From: DMER64 sp964542305
GTDB lineage: Bacteria > Bacteroidota > Bacteroidia > Bacteroidales > UBA932
Direction: 5' to 3'
NCBI GenBank assembly: GCA_964542305.1
Contig: CAZITX010000004.1
Span: 62,001-126,000, forward strand
DNA: 64,000 nt
Of this stretch, positions 1-8,925 are shown piece after piece. The position numbers and the translations under genes are program-made. The notes under the pieces are model-generated. The model saw nothing but the letters and a program-made list of their open reading frames with translations. It was not told the origin of the DNA and ran no database searches. Every line of letters begins with the position of its first letter. Position 1 is the first letter of the stretch.

Positions 1-1232
1 GCCTGCAGCGCTTCGACGGCTGAAGCGTAATCCCTGTTAAGGAAGTAATTCGCGGCAATATAGTTTTGGATCTCGTCCAGTCGCGGAGAGTCCGGATAGG
101 CGTTCCTGTATAAAGACAATACCTGGATGTCCCGGTTAACATCAAAGGCCAGTTTGGCATAATTGAAAAATGCATCCTCCCTTATAGCGGGATCAAAATC
201 CAGTGCACTGGCGCGTCTGAAGGCATCCATAGCCTGCAGTTTGTTGCGCAATTGTATATAGGTTTCTCCCAGGTGATAAAGAGCATTTTGTCCCAGGCTG
301 TCGGGTCTTTCACCTACCAGGGAAAGTTGTTCTGCTGCACGTTCATAGTCTCCCAGTTTAAAGTGCAATATGCCGGAGAAGTAACTGTCTGTTAGTGTAA
401 GAGAACGGGCATCTTTCAGGTAATCGTCAAAAAAACTGCGAGCCTCCTCCGTTCTTCCCAGGGCAAAATAGGATTCAGACAATGTTTTGGCAAGGGTGGT
501 ACGCAACGCGGGATCGGCATCGCGGTAAATGGGAACTCCCTGGCGGATCACCTGTTCGTATTTACCCGTGTAAAAGAGTGCTTGTAACAGGTATACCGAA
601 GATAGGGCTCCGTATTGCGGAATTTCCGTAAGCGGCTCCAAAAGGGGAATGGCATCTTCAAAACGTCCTTTTGCATAATGGATGTATCCCCGGTAATACC
701 TTGCCGCCCAATGGTATTCCTGACCGGGAGGGTATGTTTCCGTTTCCAGGAACAATGTGATCGCTTTATCCGAATTACCCAATTGCGTATTAATGTATCC
801 TTTCCGGAAAGTCAGTGAAGCACGTTCGGATTTGGGTAGCCGCTTCACATTTACTTTATCGTAAACAGCTGCAGCTTCCTGGTAGCGTGTTTCATCGGAA
901 AGAAGGTTCCCGAAATTATTATATATTTGATGTTTCAGGGGTGCCGAAGGATAGCGTTCTTCCCAACGGGCAATGCGTGTATCTACCCCGGGATCTTTCA
1001 GCGCAATATCACAAAGGATCCTGTATGAGGCTACCAATGCAGATCGGTTTTCCGGATCACGCTGTTCAAGGTTTTCAAAAAGCAGGCAGGCGCTCCAGTA
1101 TTGCTCCTGTTTGTACAATTCAACGGCAGTATTGAAGATGTCGTCGTAGGAACGCTCATATTCCTGTCCGGAAAGACCGGGGGCAAGAAGGAGTAACCCG
1201 GTAAATAAAAGGATGCGCCTGAAAGATTTCAT
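1..1232 (-). CDS. Secreted TPR-repeat protein (3' end cut by window)
   Basis: The frame is open from an ATG at 1232 down to base 1, giving at least 410 residues, and continues beyond the window. The N-terminus MKSFRRILLFTGLLLLAPG followed by LSGQ is a clear signal peptide. The rest is a chain of helix-turn-helix TPR-like repeats, with recurrent motifs such as YNNFGNLL, YRGYIHYAKGRFEDAI, LYHLGETYIQL and NYIAANYFLNRDYASAVEAL. This is a periplasmic or outer-membrane-facing scaffold of the kind common in Bacteroidetes, where large TPR proteins of this type are usually about 1000 residues. It lies 53 bp downstream of xerD but has its own -7 box, so it may be transcribed alone. The precise partner cannot be inferred. 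Confidence 0.8.
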   Translation of the reverse strand, partial: MKSFRRILLFTGLLLLAPGLSGQEYERSYDDIFNTAVELYKQEQYWSACLLFENLEQRDPENRSALVASYRILCDIALKDPGVDTRIARWEERYPSAPLKHQIYNNFGNLLSDETRYQEAAAVYDKVNVKRLPKSERASLTFRKGYINTQLGNSDKAITLFLETETYPPGQEYHWAARYYRGYIHYAKGRFEDAIPLLEPLTEIPQYGALSSVYLLQALFYTGKYEQVIRQGVPIYRDADPALRTTLAKTLSESYFALGRTEEARSFFDDYLKDARSLTLTDSYFSGILHFKLGDYERAAEQLSLVGERPDSLGQNALYHLGETYIQLRNKLQAMDAFRRASALDFDPAIREDAFFNYAKLAFDVNRDIQVLSLYRNAYPDSPRLDEIQNYIAANYFLNRDYASAVEALQ

Positions 1233-1252
1233 GTAGCAAATAAATGTTGTAA

Positions 1253-1260
1253 CAAATATA
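1253..1260 (-). promoter_or_regulatory. Candidate -7 box for the TPR protein gene
   Basis: Read on the minus strand this is TATATTTG, an exact match to the Bacteroidetes -7 element TAnnTTTG, 20 bp before the ATG at 1232. No TTTG element is seen at the expected distance upstream, so the call rests on one box. Confidence 0.4.
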
Positions 1261-1285
1261 GGGTTTTTCAAGAATCATACCGCAT

Positions 1286-2218
1286 TTAGGGACGCGGATG
1301 ATGACTCAGAATGGTATGTTGCCAGAAAGCAGTGTCCAAATGGGTATAAATCTCGGTGGTAAGAATGCTGCTGTGTCCCAACATTTCCTGTACTACACGC
1401 AGATCAGCCCCGTTTTCAATTAAATGCGTGGCAAAAGAATGACGGAAAGTATGTGGGGAGATAGTTTTTTTCATTCCTGCATGTGCTGCCAGTTCCCTGA
1501 CAATTATGAAAATCATATTACGACTTATCTGTCTGCCGTAACGGTTCAGAAAGACGTAATCATCGTCTGCCGGTTTAATATTCAGTGAATTTCTCCAGGG
1601 ATAGTACAAATTGAGTGCTTTCAGGGCATGAGATCCAATTGGCACCAAACGTTGTTTGTCTCCTTTCCCAATAACCCGTATAAAGCCTTGACCGGGAAAC
1701 ATTTGAGATAATTTTAAACCAATAAGTTCACTCACACGCAATCCGCAACCGTACAATACTTCAATGATCGCCTTGTTGCGGTGCCCTTCCGGCAGGCTCA
1801 AATCCACTGCATTCAGAATTTTTTCAATTTCATTTAATGAAAGCACTACGGGCAGATGCCTGCCGGTTTTTGGAGATTCAACCGGGGTACAGGGATTGGC
1901 AGTGATGCGTTTTTCCATGGCTAAAAACCGGAAAAAAGCATTTAACCCGGAAAGAATACGTGCCTGTGTCCTGGGAGAAGAACCGGAATCGGTAACCTGT
2001 GTCAGAAACAATTCAATGTGTTTGTCCCGGATCTGCCGGGGATCAGGAAATGTCGCTCCGGTGGGAATGTTGTGTGCCAGGTAATCAAGGAACATGTTTA
2101 CGTCGTGCAGGTAGGCATTCCGTGTGTTTTCAGAAAGGGAACGCTCCAGACGCAGGTATATCAGGAAGTCGTTGAGGGCTTCTTGCCAAACTTTTCCAAT
2201 CCTTTGTAAGGCCTTCAT
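1286..2218 (-). CDS. xerD: Tyrosine recombinase XerD-type
   Basis: This 310-residue tyrosine recombinase probably resolves chromosome dimers at dif with XerC. The N-terminal SAM-like DNA-binding core is at about residues 12-105 and the catalytic domain at 120-300. All catalytic residues are visible: R161 (GCGLRVSEL), K185 (GKGDK), H256 and R259 (HTFRHSFATHL), H282 (LGHSS) and the nucleophile Y291 (TTEIYTHL). The length is typical of Xer proteins. The start ATG overlaps the nth stop as ATGA. The gene sits among housekeeping genes with no attachment-site repeats or phage genes nearby, so an integrase role is unlikely. XerC rather than XerD is possible. Confidence 0.88.
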   Translation of the reverse strand: MKALQRIGKVWQEALNDFLIYLRLERSLSENTRNAYLHDVNMFLDYLAHNIPTGATFPDPRQIRDKHIELFLTQVTDSGSSPRTQARILSGLNAFFRFLAMEKRITANPCTPVESPKTGRHLPVVLSLNEIEKILNAVDLSLPEGHRNKAIIEVLYGCGLRVSELIGLKLSQMFPGQGFIRVIGKGDKQRLVPIGSHALKALNLYYPWRNSLNIKPADDDYVFLNRYGRQISRNMIFIIVRELAAHAGMKKTISPHTFRHSFATHLIENGADLRVVQEMLGHSSILTTEIYTHLDTAFWQHTILSHHPRP

Positions 2219-2856
2219 CCTTTGACCTTTTTTTTGTATGTGTCACAAAACGAAGAGATCCCGCACGATTCGCACTTTGGTTTCCTGGCCGTACATACGT
2301 AACGTCCGTGGAGGATAAGCCAGTGATGTGCCTTTGCCCGGAGTTCCGGAGGAAAATGACGGTTCAGATCTTTTTCCACGGTAAGCGGTGTTTTTCCTTT
2401 TGATAAGCCGAGTCTGCGGGATATCCGGAAAACGTGGGTGTCTACAGCCATGACTTGTTTTTGGAAAACTACCGAGGCGATTACGTTAGCCGTTTTCCTG
2501 CCTACTCCGGGAAGCTTTTGCAATTCTTCAGGATCTTCAGGGACTTTTCCATCAAAAAAGGTGATCAATGCCCGGGCCATTCCGGTAAGATGCCTGGCTT
2601 TGTTGTTGGGGTATGAAATGGATTTAATATAAGGGTATACTTCTTCAGGAGTCGCAGCTGCCAAATCAGATGCCGTGGGATAACGTTCAAGCAGGACAGG
2701 CGTGGTCATGTTAACGCGTTTATCCGTACATTGGGCCGAAAGAATGACCGCTACCAGCAAACCAAACGGATCAGCATATTCCAATTCTGTAACAGGATCC
2801 GGCATGTGTTTGCAGAACCAGTCTATGATTCCTTCAACCTCTTTCCTGCTTTTCAT
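2215..2856 (-). CDS. nth: Endonuclease III (DNA glycosylase/AP lyase)
   Basis: This 213-residue enzyme removes oxidised pyrimidines and cuts the abasic site in base excision repair. The helix-hairpin-helix LPGVGRKTANVI carries the catalytic Lys at K121, and the catalytic Asp is D139 in MAVDTHVFRISRRLG. The C-terminus has the four-cysteine [4Fe-4S] loop C188-X6-C195-X2-C198-X5-C204. The length matches the family (about 211). It overlaps ftsE upstream by 4 bp and xerD downstream by 4 bp, so the three genes are translationally coupled. Confidence 0.96.
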   Translation of the reverse strand: MKSRKEVEGIIDWFCKHMPDPVTELEYADPFGLLVAVILSAQCTDKRVNMTTPVLLERYPTASDLAAATPEEVYPYIKSISYPNNKARHLTGMARALITFFDGKVPEDPEELQKLPGVGRKTANVIASVVFQKQVMAVDTHVFRISRRLGLSKGKTPLTVEKDLNRHFPPELRAKAHHWLILHGRYVCTARKPKCESCGISSFCDTYKKKVKG

Positions 2857-3560
2857 GATTCCATAAAAGTAGAAAAGTCAATTTCCTGACGATTAGCAAC
2901 TTCTGTACATTTTCCTGCTTCACATTTAAAGATCCGTCCCGGGTAGCGTTGTAATAATTGCAAGTTGTGTGTAACGACCATCATGGCCGGTTTTTGTTTT
3001 TCATGTATGTTCATGAACAATTGCATAATTTCCTGTTGCGTATCGCTGTCCAGGTTCCCGGTAGGTTCATCTGCCAGGATGATTTCAGGATTGTTCAATA
3101 TGGCACGGGCAATAGCTACCCGTTGCTGTTCGCCGCCCGATAACTGGTGAGGCATTTTATGCTTTTTGTGAAGCATACCCACGCTGTCAAGTGCTTCTTC
3201 AATGCGTTGTTGAATTTCTTTTTTATGTTTCCATCCGGTAGAACGGAGAACGAATTCCAGGTTATCGTAAGCAGAACGGTCCTGTAAAAGCTGAAAATCC
3301 TGAAAAACCACGCCGATCTTTCTCCTTAGATAAGGTATTCTTTTTCTTTTCAGTTTGATCAGATTGAATCCTGCCACCTGTGCCTCTCCTTTCAATACAG
3401 GAAATTCTCCTATAAGTGTTTTAATCAGAGAAGTTTTTCCGGTGCCTACACGGCCTACCAGGTATATGAAATCTCCTTTGTCAAGAGTTAAATCAACACC
3501 TGCCAGGATAAGATTCGTATCTTTTATGATGTCTACGCCGGAAAGCTTTATAAGAGCCAT
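2853..3560 (-). CDS. ftsE: FtsE-like ABC ATPase
   Basis: This 235-residue ATP-binding protein, by homology the ATPase of the FtsEX complex, links divisome and cell-wall hydrolase activation. It shows Walker A GRVGTGKTS (36-44), Q-loop VFQDF, signature LSGGEQQR (140-147) and Walker B ILADEP (161-166) followed by TGNLD. I take the ATG at 3560. An in-frame TTG at 3578 would add six residues but lies inside the -7 box TATCTTTG, so it would not be transcribed. No FtsX gene is adjacent, so the permease must lie elsewhere. LolD-type transport is the main alternative. Confidence 0.85.
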   Translation of the reverse strand: MALIKLSGVDIIKDTNLILAGVDLTLDKGDFIYLVGRVGTGKTSLIKTLIGEFPVLKGEAQVAGFNLIKLKRKRIPYLRRKIGVVFQDFQLLQDRSAYDNLEFVLRSTGWKHKKEIQQRIEEALDSVGMLHKKHKMPHQLSGGEQQRVAIARAILNNPEIILADEPTGNLDSDTQQEIMQLFMNIHEKQKPAMMVVTHNLQLLQRYPGRIFKCEAGKCTEVANRQEIDFSTFMES

Positions 3561-3575
3561 AATACGGATTTTTAA

Positions 3576-3583
3576 CAAAGATA
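3576..3583 (-). promoter_or_regulatory. -7 box of the ftsE-nth-xerD operon
   Basis: Minus-strand TATCTTTG matches TAnnTTTG and ends 15 bp before the ftsE ATG. It is divergent from the promoter at 3622, about 40 bp away. Confidence 0.5.
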
Positions 3584-3621
3584 ATAAAAGAAAAAAAATT
3601 AGGTATTTATAAAAAAGTGTC

Positions 3622-3629
3622 TACATTTG
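3622..3629 (+). promoter_or_regulatory. -7 box of the GntR/ABC operon
   Basis: TACATTTG matches TAnnTTTG 31 bp before the ABC ATPase ATG. Transcription should start near 3636, directly at the left edge of the palindrome at 3637. Confidence 0.6.
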
Positions 3630-3636
3630 CAGCGAA

Positions 3637-3656
3637 CTAATATACTAATACACTAG
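3637..3656. promoter_or_regulatory. Candidate GntR (YtrA-type) operator palindrome
   Basis: The 20-bp sequence CTAATATACTAATACACTAG equals its own reverse complement except for six positions, all of them transitions, so its degenerate form CTARTRTAYTARTAYAYTAG is perfectly symmetric. It lies between the -7 box and the first gene of an operon that encodes its own GntR regulator (5311). A bound dimer here would block transcription start. Binding by that regulator is inferred. Confidence 0.6.
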
Positions 3657-3660
3657 CAAT

Positions 3661-4500
3661 ATGATACAAATTAACGATTTATCGTTTAGTTATTCCAGGA
3701 ACAAGGTGTTTGACAGTTTGACTTTGGCACTGGAAAAAGGGAATGTATACGGCCTGCTGGGACAAAACGGGGTCGGTAAAACAACATTGCTCAAGATCAT
3801 GGCCGGTCTGTTAAAAAGTGACCAGGCTGCCTGTAATGTCAATGGATTTCATCCTTACAAACGTCAACCTGCATTCCTGGCAGATATCTATTATCTGCCT
3901 GAAGAGCCGGCCTGCCCTCCGGGAACAGTGGGGGAGCTGGGTAAAAACTATGGTACTTTTTATCCGGGGTTCAAAATGGAACAGTTTTATTCCTTGTTAG
4001 ACCGTTTTGAGGTAAAGCCCGGCCAAAAGTTTAAAGACCTGTCTGCAGGACAACAGAAAAAGGCGTATATATCTTATGCTTTGTCGCTTAATACCGGTAT
4101 ACTGCTTTTGGATGAACCGAGTAACGGGTTGGACATTCCATCCAAAGCCCTTTTCCGGAGTATTGTGGCAGGACACATCAACGAAAACCGGATCATGGTT
4201 GTTTCAACCCACCAGGTACGTGATCTGGAGCATCTGATTGATCCGGTGATCATTCTTGATAACAAAGGAGTTTTACTGCATGCTACCATACAAGAAATTG
4301 CTGAAAGGATATGTTTTATTACAAACTCCGACAGTGATCCCGATGCATTGTATTCAGAGGAAACACCTATGGGATATGCTATGGTAAAAGCCAATACAAT
4401 GGGATTGGACACAAAAGTGAATCTGGAGGCTTTATTTAATGCGGTGCTGAAACAAAAGGAATGGTTTAACGAACATTTTAAAGTGAATGATCATGAATAA
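3661..4500 (+). CDS. ABC transporter ATPase
   Basis: This 279-residue ATPase subunit has Walker A GQNGVGKTT (34-42), signature LSAGQQKK (127-134) and Walker B ILLLDEPSNGLD (147-158), with H-loop STHQVRDLE. The last 70 residues form an extra C-terminal segment without recognised motifs. It is the first gene of a four-gene unit with a permease, a GntR regulator and an outer-membrane barrel protein. Its stop lies 14 bp inside the permease gene. YtrB-type exporters paired with YtrA-like GntR regulators are the closest functional model; the substrate is unknown. Confidence 0.88.
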   Translation: MIQINDLSFSYSRNKVFDSLTLALEKGNVYGLLGQNGVGKTTLLKIMAGLLKSDQAACNVNGFHPYKRQPAFLADIYYLPEEPACPPGTVGELGKNYGTFYPGFKMEQFYSLLDRFEVKPGQKFKDLSAGQQKKAYISYALSLNTGILLLDEPSNGLDIPSKALFRSIVAGHINENRIMVVSTHQVRDLEHLIDPVIILDNKGVLLHATIQEIAERICFITNSDSDPDALYSEETPMGYAMVKANTMGLDTKVNLEALFNAVLKQKEWFNEHFKVNDHE

Positions 4501-5305
4501 CATATTTGATTTCAATCGTTTTTCTGCCGTTACGGCAAAAGAGATCAGGGAATATTTCCGGAATTACGGTATTTCAATAGTCAGTATATTGGGGATATAT
4601 TTTTTATTTCTGATATTACCTGTACTGGTAGGTGGATCGGTCAGTGCTTTGTCACGTATCAGTATGATGATGCTCCTGATAGCGGTCATAATGATTGTGG
4701 CCCCCTCAAAACTTTACGGGACAGTGAATCATCACCGGAAAGGATTGAATTATGTATTACTGCCATTATCAACACTGGAAAAAACGTTGAGCATGTTTTT
4801 TATCACAGCCGTTTTTACTACGTTCATTGTAACAGCAGGCCTGCTTATTCTGGACACGGTGGTATACCTGATCATGCCGTTACGTCTTAATGAAATGCTT
4901 TTTACGGCTCACAGCATGGAGATCATGGGTATTGAACTGATAAGTTTACTGGTCATACAATCCTGGTTTGTTTTAGGAAATATGCTCTTTAAAAACCAGA
5001 AAGTAGCCAAGACCATACTCAGTCTTTTGGGACTGGTTATTCTTACAGGATTACTTTCAATATTTGTTTTCAATATTATTGGTTATGAAAAAGTGGGGAT
5101 GTTCTTTGAAGAACAATTCTCAGATATGTCATTGAATATTGACGGGAGTAAGTTCAGGGTGTTTGGTATTGGAGATATGAGAGAACTTATGAAAGGAATT
5201 CCCATCTACAAAAAGATGATGACCATACAATACATTCTTTGGTCTGTTGTAAGTCTGGGATGCTGGATAGGTACCTACCGGCTTATTAAAACAAGAAAAT
5301 ACTGA
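4487..5305 (+). CDS. ABC transporter permease subunit (ABC-2-like)
   Basis: A 272-residue integral membrane protein with about six hydrophobic helices, for example ISIVSILGIYFLFLILPVLV, MMLLIAVIMIV, FITAVFTTFIVTAGLLI and a final ILWSVVSLGCWIGTYRL. No sequence motif identifies a substrate. It overlaps the ATPase gene by 14 bp and is followed after 5 bp by the GntR gene, so it is clearly the membrane partner of that ATPase. The start could be the ATG at 4487 or 4493. Confidence 0.75.
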   Translation: MIMNNIFDFNRFSAVTAKEIREYFRNYGISIVSILGIYFLFLILPVLVGGSVSALSRISMMMLLIAVIMIVAPSKLYGTVNHHRKGLNYVLLPLSTLEKTLSMFFITAVFTTFIVTAGLLILDTVVYLIMPLRLNEMLFTAHSMEIMGIELISLLVIQSWFVLGNMLFKNQKVAKTILSLLGLVILTGLLSIFVFNIIGYEKVGMFFEEQFSDMSLNIDGSKFRVFGIGDMRELMKGIPIYKKMMTIQYILWSVVSLGCWIGTYRLIKTRKY

Positions 5306-5310
5306 TCATT

Positions 5311-5670
5311 ATGGAATTCAAGGAACATAAAGCCATTTACCTGCAGATAGCTGAATCGTTATGCGAAAGGATACTGAGCGGCAAATGGAATGCAGAAGAC
5401 CGGATCCCGTCTGTACGGGAACTGGGGGCTAAATTGGGAGTGAATCCCAATACGGTAGCCCGGACTTACGATCATCTGCAGCAAAGGGAAATAATTTACA
5501 ACAAAAGGGGTATTGGTTATTTTGTTGCGCCCGGAGCCCGGCAGGAAATCGTTAAAACTCTCAGGGAACGTTTTTTAAATGAAGAACTTCCGGTATTTTT
5601 TAAACGTATGGATATGTTGTCCATATCACTCAATGAAATTGAAACTTTTTACAAACAAGAATCCAAATGA
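5311..5670 (+). CDS. GntR-family (YtrA-type) transcriptional regulator
   Basis: A 119-residue regulator with an N-terminal winged helix at about residues 8-72 (YLQIAESLCERILSGKW, RIPSVRELGAKLGVNPNTV, GIGYFVAPGA) and only a short helical tail of about 45 residues. This architecture is the YtrA subfamily, which normally regulates neighbouring ABC transporters. Its gene lies inside the operon, and the promoter carries a matching palindrome at 3637-3656, suggesting autorepression. The stop overlaps the start of the barrel protein gene by 4 bp. Confidence 0.88.
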   Translation: MEFKEHKAIYLQIAESLCERILSGKWNAEDRIPSVRELGAKLGVNPNTVARTYDHLQQREIIYNKRGIGYFVAPGARQEIVKTLRERFLNEELPVFFKRMDMLSISLNEIETFYKQESK

Positions 5671-8141
5671 AAATTTTCGCAACACTATTGTCTGTGCTTT
5701 TGCTGGGAACAGCAAATCTTATGGCTTCCCCAAACACTACGAATATTAAAGGTGTAGTTGTTGATAAAGAAACCCAATCCCCGCTTTCTTATGCTACGGT
5801 TGCTGTCAGGAACGGCAGCGATGAAGTAATTGCTGCTGCCACGGCAAATGAAGACGGATCCTTTTTGATCAGCAACGTACCTCACGGTTCGTACCGTCTT
5901 GTTGCAACCTTTATTGGTTATAAAGAACATGAAACCGCTGTCCAATTGAATACGTCCGAGATGGATGCAGGAACTATTGAAATGGAAGAGGATGTTGAAA
6001 CACTGGAAACGGCCGTGATCACGGCCAGGGTTCCGGTCATTGAACAAAAAATTGATAAGATTGTTATGAATGTTGCAGAGGCTGTTTCGACCGAAGGGAG
6101 CAATGCTTTGGAAGTTTTACGCAAAGCCCCGGGTGTGACTATAGACATGGACGGGAATGTGAAATTGAACGGTCAGGCTGTGAGTATCTGGATTGACGGA
6201 CGTCCTTCATACCTGAGCGGACTGGAGTTGGAAGCCCTGCTCAGGTCCACTGATGGAACAACCATAGATAAAATTGAGCTAATGGCACATCCTTCTGCCC
6301 GTTACGATGCAGAAGGCACGGGGGGGATCATCAATATTAAAATGAAGAAAAACCTGTTAAAGGGATTCAGCGGGATGGCCAACGGGTTTTACGGCGGTAT
6401 GAAACATAAGGTTTATGAGCAGGAAGCCGGCGGGGGGTTGAATCTGAACCTGCGTACAGATAAAACCAATACATTGCTCAATTACGGAGGACGTTACGAA
6501 CAAATGGGAGCTACACTGGATTCGTGGACAGGACTGGGTGGCACTACAGGTTTTGAACAGATATCCCATTCCGATTTTTTGATTGGATCGCAAAGTCACA
6601 CGATCAAACTGGCCAATGATTTCTTTATTGATAAAAAGAACACGGTAGGGTTTATTGTAACCACCATGTTCAGGGATCAGTCCCAGGACAATTACGGTGA
6701 TCAGAATTTTACCAATACATACATTAACGATCAACTTATCAATAGTATAAAAAGTGTAATAACAACCGGTTCTGATTACGATAACATCACTACCAATATT
6801 AATTATACAGGTTTGTTCAATGAGCAGAAGGGACAGGAACTGACTTTCAATGGTGATTATGCTTATTACGACATAACATCCCGGAATTCCCAGGATAACA
6901 ACGTGGTTTCCGGAACCGGTATAAGTGAAATATTCAAACAGAACAGCCAGCAGTATATTAACTTGTTTTCAGGCCGTGTGGATTACCAACAGTCATTTTG
7001 GAAAACGGGTGTGCTGGAAACCGGTCTGAAGTGGGCTATGACACAAACCGACAACGATCTGAACCGGGAAGATTTTTTGAACAATATCTGGCAACCCAAC
7101 ACCAATATGTCCAACCAATTTTTGTATACAGAGCATATTGCAGCTGCTTATGCTTCAATGGGCAGAATGTTAGGTACCAAATGGATGCTCAAAATTGGAT
7201 TGCGCGGTGAGTATACTTATGCCCTGGGTGATTGGATCACGGCACAAAAAGAAACGGTTAAAAGTTATTTCAATGTTTTTCCGACTGTTTTTGTAGGATA
7301 CAACCCTTCTGCAATATGGCGTCTGACATTATCCTATACAAGCCGTATTGGAAGGCCGTCTTTTAACCAGCTCAATCCTTTCCGGAATTATGTAGATGCC
7401 AACTCATATGTGGAGGGGAATCCCGATCTTGATCCGCAGCTCTCGGATCAGCTGGCACTAAGTGTGAATTTCAAAACTCATTACAACCTGGCTTTAATAT
7501 ATGCCCATACACGGAATCTGATCATGCAGAATCCTTATTACGACCAAACAGGGACCAAGATGTTGTTATATGAAAACTTCGGGAATCAGAACATGGCCGG
7601 GGCTTCTTTATCCATAAGCGAATTGCCAATTATACAATGGCTTCACTTTACGGCAAGCGGAACGTGTCTCTATATGAATAATTCGGCAGATCCCCGCCAG
7701 GGCCAGACAGAACAATATATCAACAACGGCATGTTAACCAATGCCTATGGTCAGCTGACATTCCTGCTCCCAAAAGACTGGAAAATTGAGATCAATGCAC
7801 TTTTTCAGGGAAAAATTCCGTACGGTTATTTTATAATTGAGCCGATTTTTATGACCAGTGGCGGGATTAAGAAAAATTTCATGGATAATAAAGCTACTTT
7901 GAGTCTTAATGTCAATGATATTTTTAATACCTTTGATAATAACCTGAAGTACAATTCAGATAGTGAAGTACAATATACTCTTGATCAAAAAATCAATCTT
8001 CAAAAAATCAGGTTGAGCTTCAGTATCCGGTTTGGACAGGGAAAAGCTGCCAGGGCCAGAAAGGTTGGAGATCTGGAAGAAGCTTCCCGGGTTGGCACGT
8101 CCGGTGGTATTTCTACTGATACTTCAGGTGGATTGAAGTAA
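5667..8141 (+). CDS. TonB-dependent-receptor-like outer membrane beta-barrel protein
   Basis: An 824-residue protein with a signal peptide (residues 1-20, ending LMASP), a carboxypeptidase-regulatory-like beta domain at about 25-105 (IKGVVVDKETQSPLSYATV), a plug domain at about 125-225 (VLRKAPGVTIDMDGNVKLNG, GTGGIINIKMKK) and a long barrel of alternating strands. This is the OMP_b-brl_3 type of Bacteroidetes barrel. It is unusual in being the last gene of a GntR/ABC operon and having no SusD partner, so it is unlikely to be a glycan receptor. Overlap with the GntR gene (ATGA) indicates coupling. The ligand is unknown. Confidence 0.85.
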   Translation: MKIFATLLSVLLLGTANLMASPNTTNIKGVVVDKETQSPLSYATVAVRNGSDEVIAAATANEDGSFLISNVPHGSYRLVATFIGYKEHETAVQLNTSEMDAGTIEMEEDVETLETAVITARVPVIEQKIDKIVMNVAEAVSTEGSNALEVLRKAPGVTIDMDGNVKLNGQAVSIWIDGRPSYLSGLELEALLRSTDGTTIDKIELMAHPSARYDAEGTGGIINIKMKKNLLKGFSGMANGFYGGMKHKVYEQEAGGGLNLNLRTDKTNTLLNYGGRYEQMGATLDSWTGLGGTTGFEQISHSDFLIGSQSHTIKLANDFFIDKKNTVGFIVTTMFRDQSQDNYGDQNFTNTYINDQLINSIKSVITTGSDYDNITTNINYTGLFNEQKGQELTFNGDYAYYDITSRNSQDNNVVSGTGISEIFKQNSQQYINLFSGRVDYQQSFWKTGVLETGLKWAMTQTDNDLNREDFLNNIWQPNTNMSNQFLYTEHIAAAYASMGRMLGTKWMLKIGLRGEYTYALGDWITAQKETVKSYFNVFPTVFVGYNPSAIWRLTLSYTSRIGRPSFNQLNPFRNYVDANSYVEGNPDLDPQLSDQLALSVNFKTHYNLALIYAHTRNLIMQNPYYDQTGTKMLLYENFGNQNMAGASLSISELPIIQWLHFTASGTCLYMNNSADPRQGQTEQYINNGMLTNAYGQLTFLLPKDWKIEINALFQGKIPYGYFIIEPIFMTSGGIKKNFMDNKATLSLNVNDIFNTFDNNLKYNSDSEVQYTLDQKINLQKIRLSFSIRFGQGKAARARKVGDLEEASRVGTSGGISTDTSGGLK

Positions 8142-8157
8142 TATTATCATAAGTTTT

Positions 8158-8925
8158 ATGAGAAAAAAATACAAATTGGGAATAGCCTTTGGCGGTGGAG
8201 GTGCCAGAGGCTATTATCACGGAGGGGTTTTAAAGCGGCTGTTGGAATTGGGATACAGGCCCGATATGGTATCAGGGACCAGTGTGGGGTCAATAATTGC
8301 CGCTATGTATGCGCAGGGATTAAGTATAGAGGAAATGCTGGAAGCTTTCAGGGAGCTGAATCTGAAAGATTTTCTTGAGCCAAGGCTCCCAAAGGAATTC
8401 CTGGTAGATTCAAAGCCGGTACGAAAGATCCTTGAGCAAACACTGAAAGCAAAAACTTTTGAAGAGTTGAAAATTCCACTTAAAGTGGTAGCTACCTGTC
8501 TTGAAACGGCAAAAGAAGTGGTATTTGACAGCGGTCCCCTCATTGATGCCATATTGGCTTCCTGCAGTATTCCGGTTGTTTTTCCTCCCGTAAAAATAAA
8601 CGGCAAACATTATGTTGACGGAGGAGTTATCAGGAATGTACCCGTATTGCCTATCCGGGAAGAATGCAAGAAAGTTTTTGCTCTGAATTTGTTTCCCGAG
8701 CCGGAACGGGATACAAAATATACAGGATCCATGAAATACATAGCCGAACGTTGTGTTACCATGTTATTCAATGCCAATGCATCTTATGACATGGATTTGG
8801 CAGATCTGGTGATTGAAGATGAGGAAATGGCAGTATACAACGCCTATGACCTAAAACACAAAGAGGAAATGTTTGACCTGGGATACAATGCCCGTGCACT
8901 CAGATCACTCGACAAACTTACATAA
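8158..8925 (+). CDS. Patatin-like phospholipase, RssA type
   Basis: A 255-residue patatin hydrolase. The oxyanion loop is FGGGGARG (11-18), the nucleophile elbow GTSVG has S42, and the catalytic Asp is D154 in VDGGVIRN. There is no signal peptide or barrel domain, so it is cytoplasmic or membrane-peripheral, acting on lipid acyl esters. It starts 16 bp after the barrel protein gene and may be the last gene of that operon. Its 3' end overlaps the convergent FMN reductase by 21 bp. Confidence 0.88.
   Translation: MRKKYKLGIAFGGGGARGYYHGGVLKRLLELGYRPDMVSGTSVGSIIAAMYAQGLSIEEMLEAFRELNLKDFLEPRLPKEFLVDSKPVRKILEQTLKAKTFEELKIPLKVVATCLETAKEVVFDSGPLIDAILASCSIPVVFPPVKINGKHYVDGGVIRNVPVLPIREECKKVFALNLFPEPERDTKYTGSMKYIAERCVTMLFNANASYDMDLADLVIEDEEMAVYNAYDLKHKEEMFDLGYNARALRSLDKLT

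Noticed and set aside
615..1135. Two plus-strand frames (67 and 106 codons) at the window start
   Set aside because: They lie opposite the open minus-strand TPR gene, which has a signal peptide and repeats; the plus frames show no protein-like pattern.
1286..2218. XerD-like gene as an integrase of a mobile element
   Set aside because: It is translationally coupled to nth and ftsE, has no flanking direct repeats, phage or cargo genes, and matches chromosomal Xer length and motifs.
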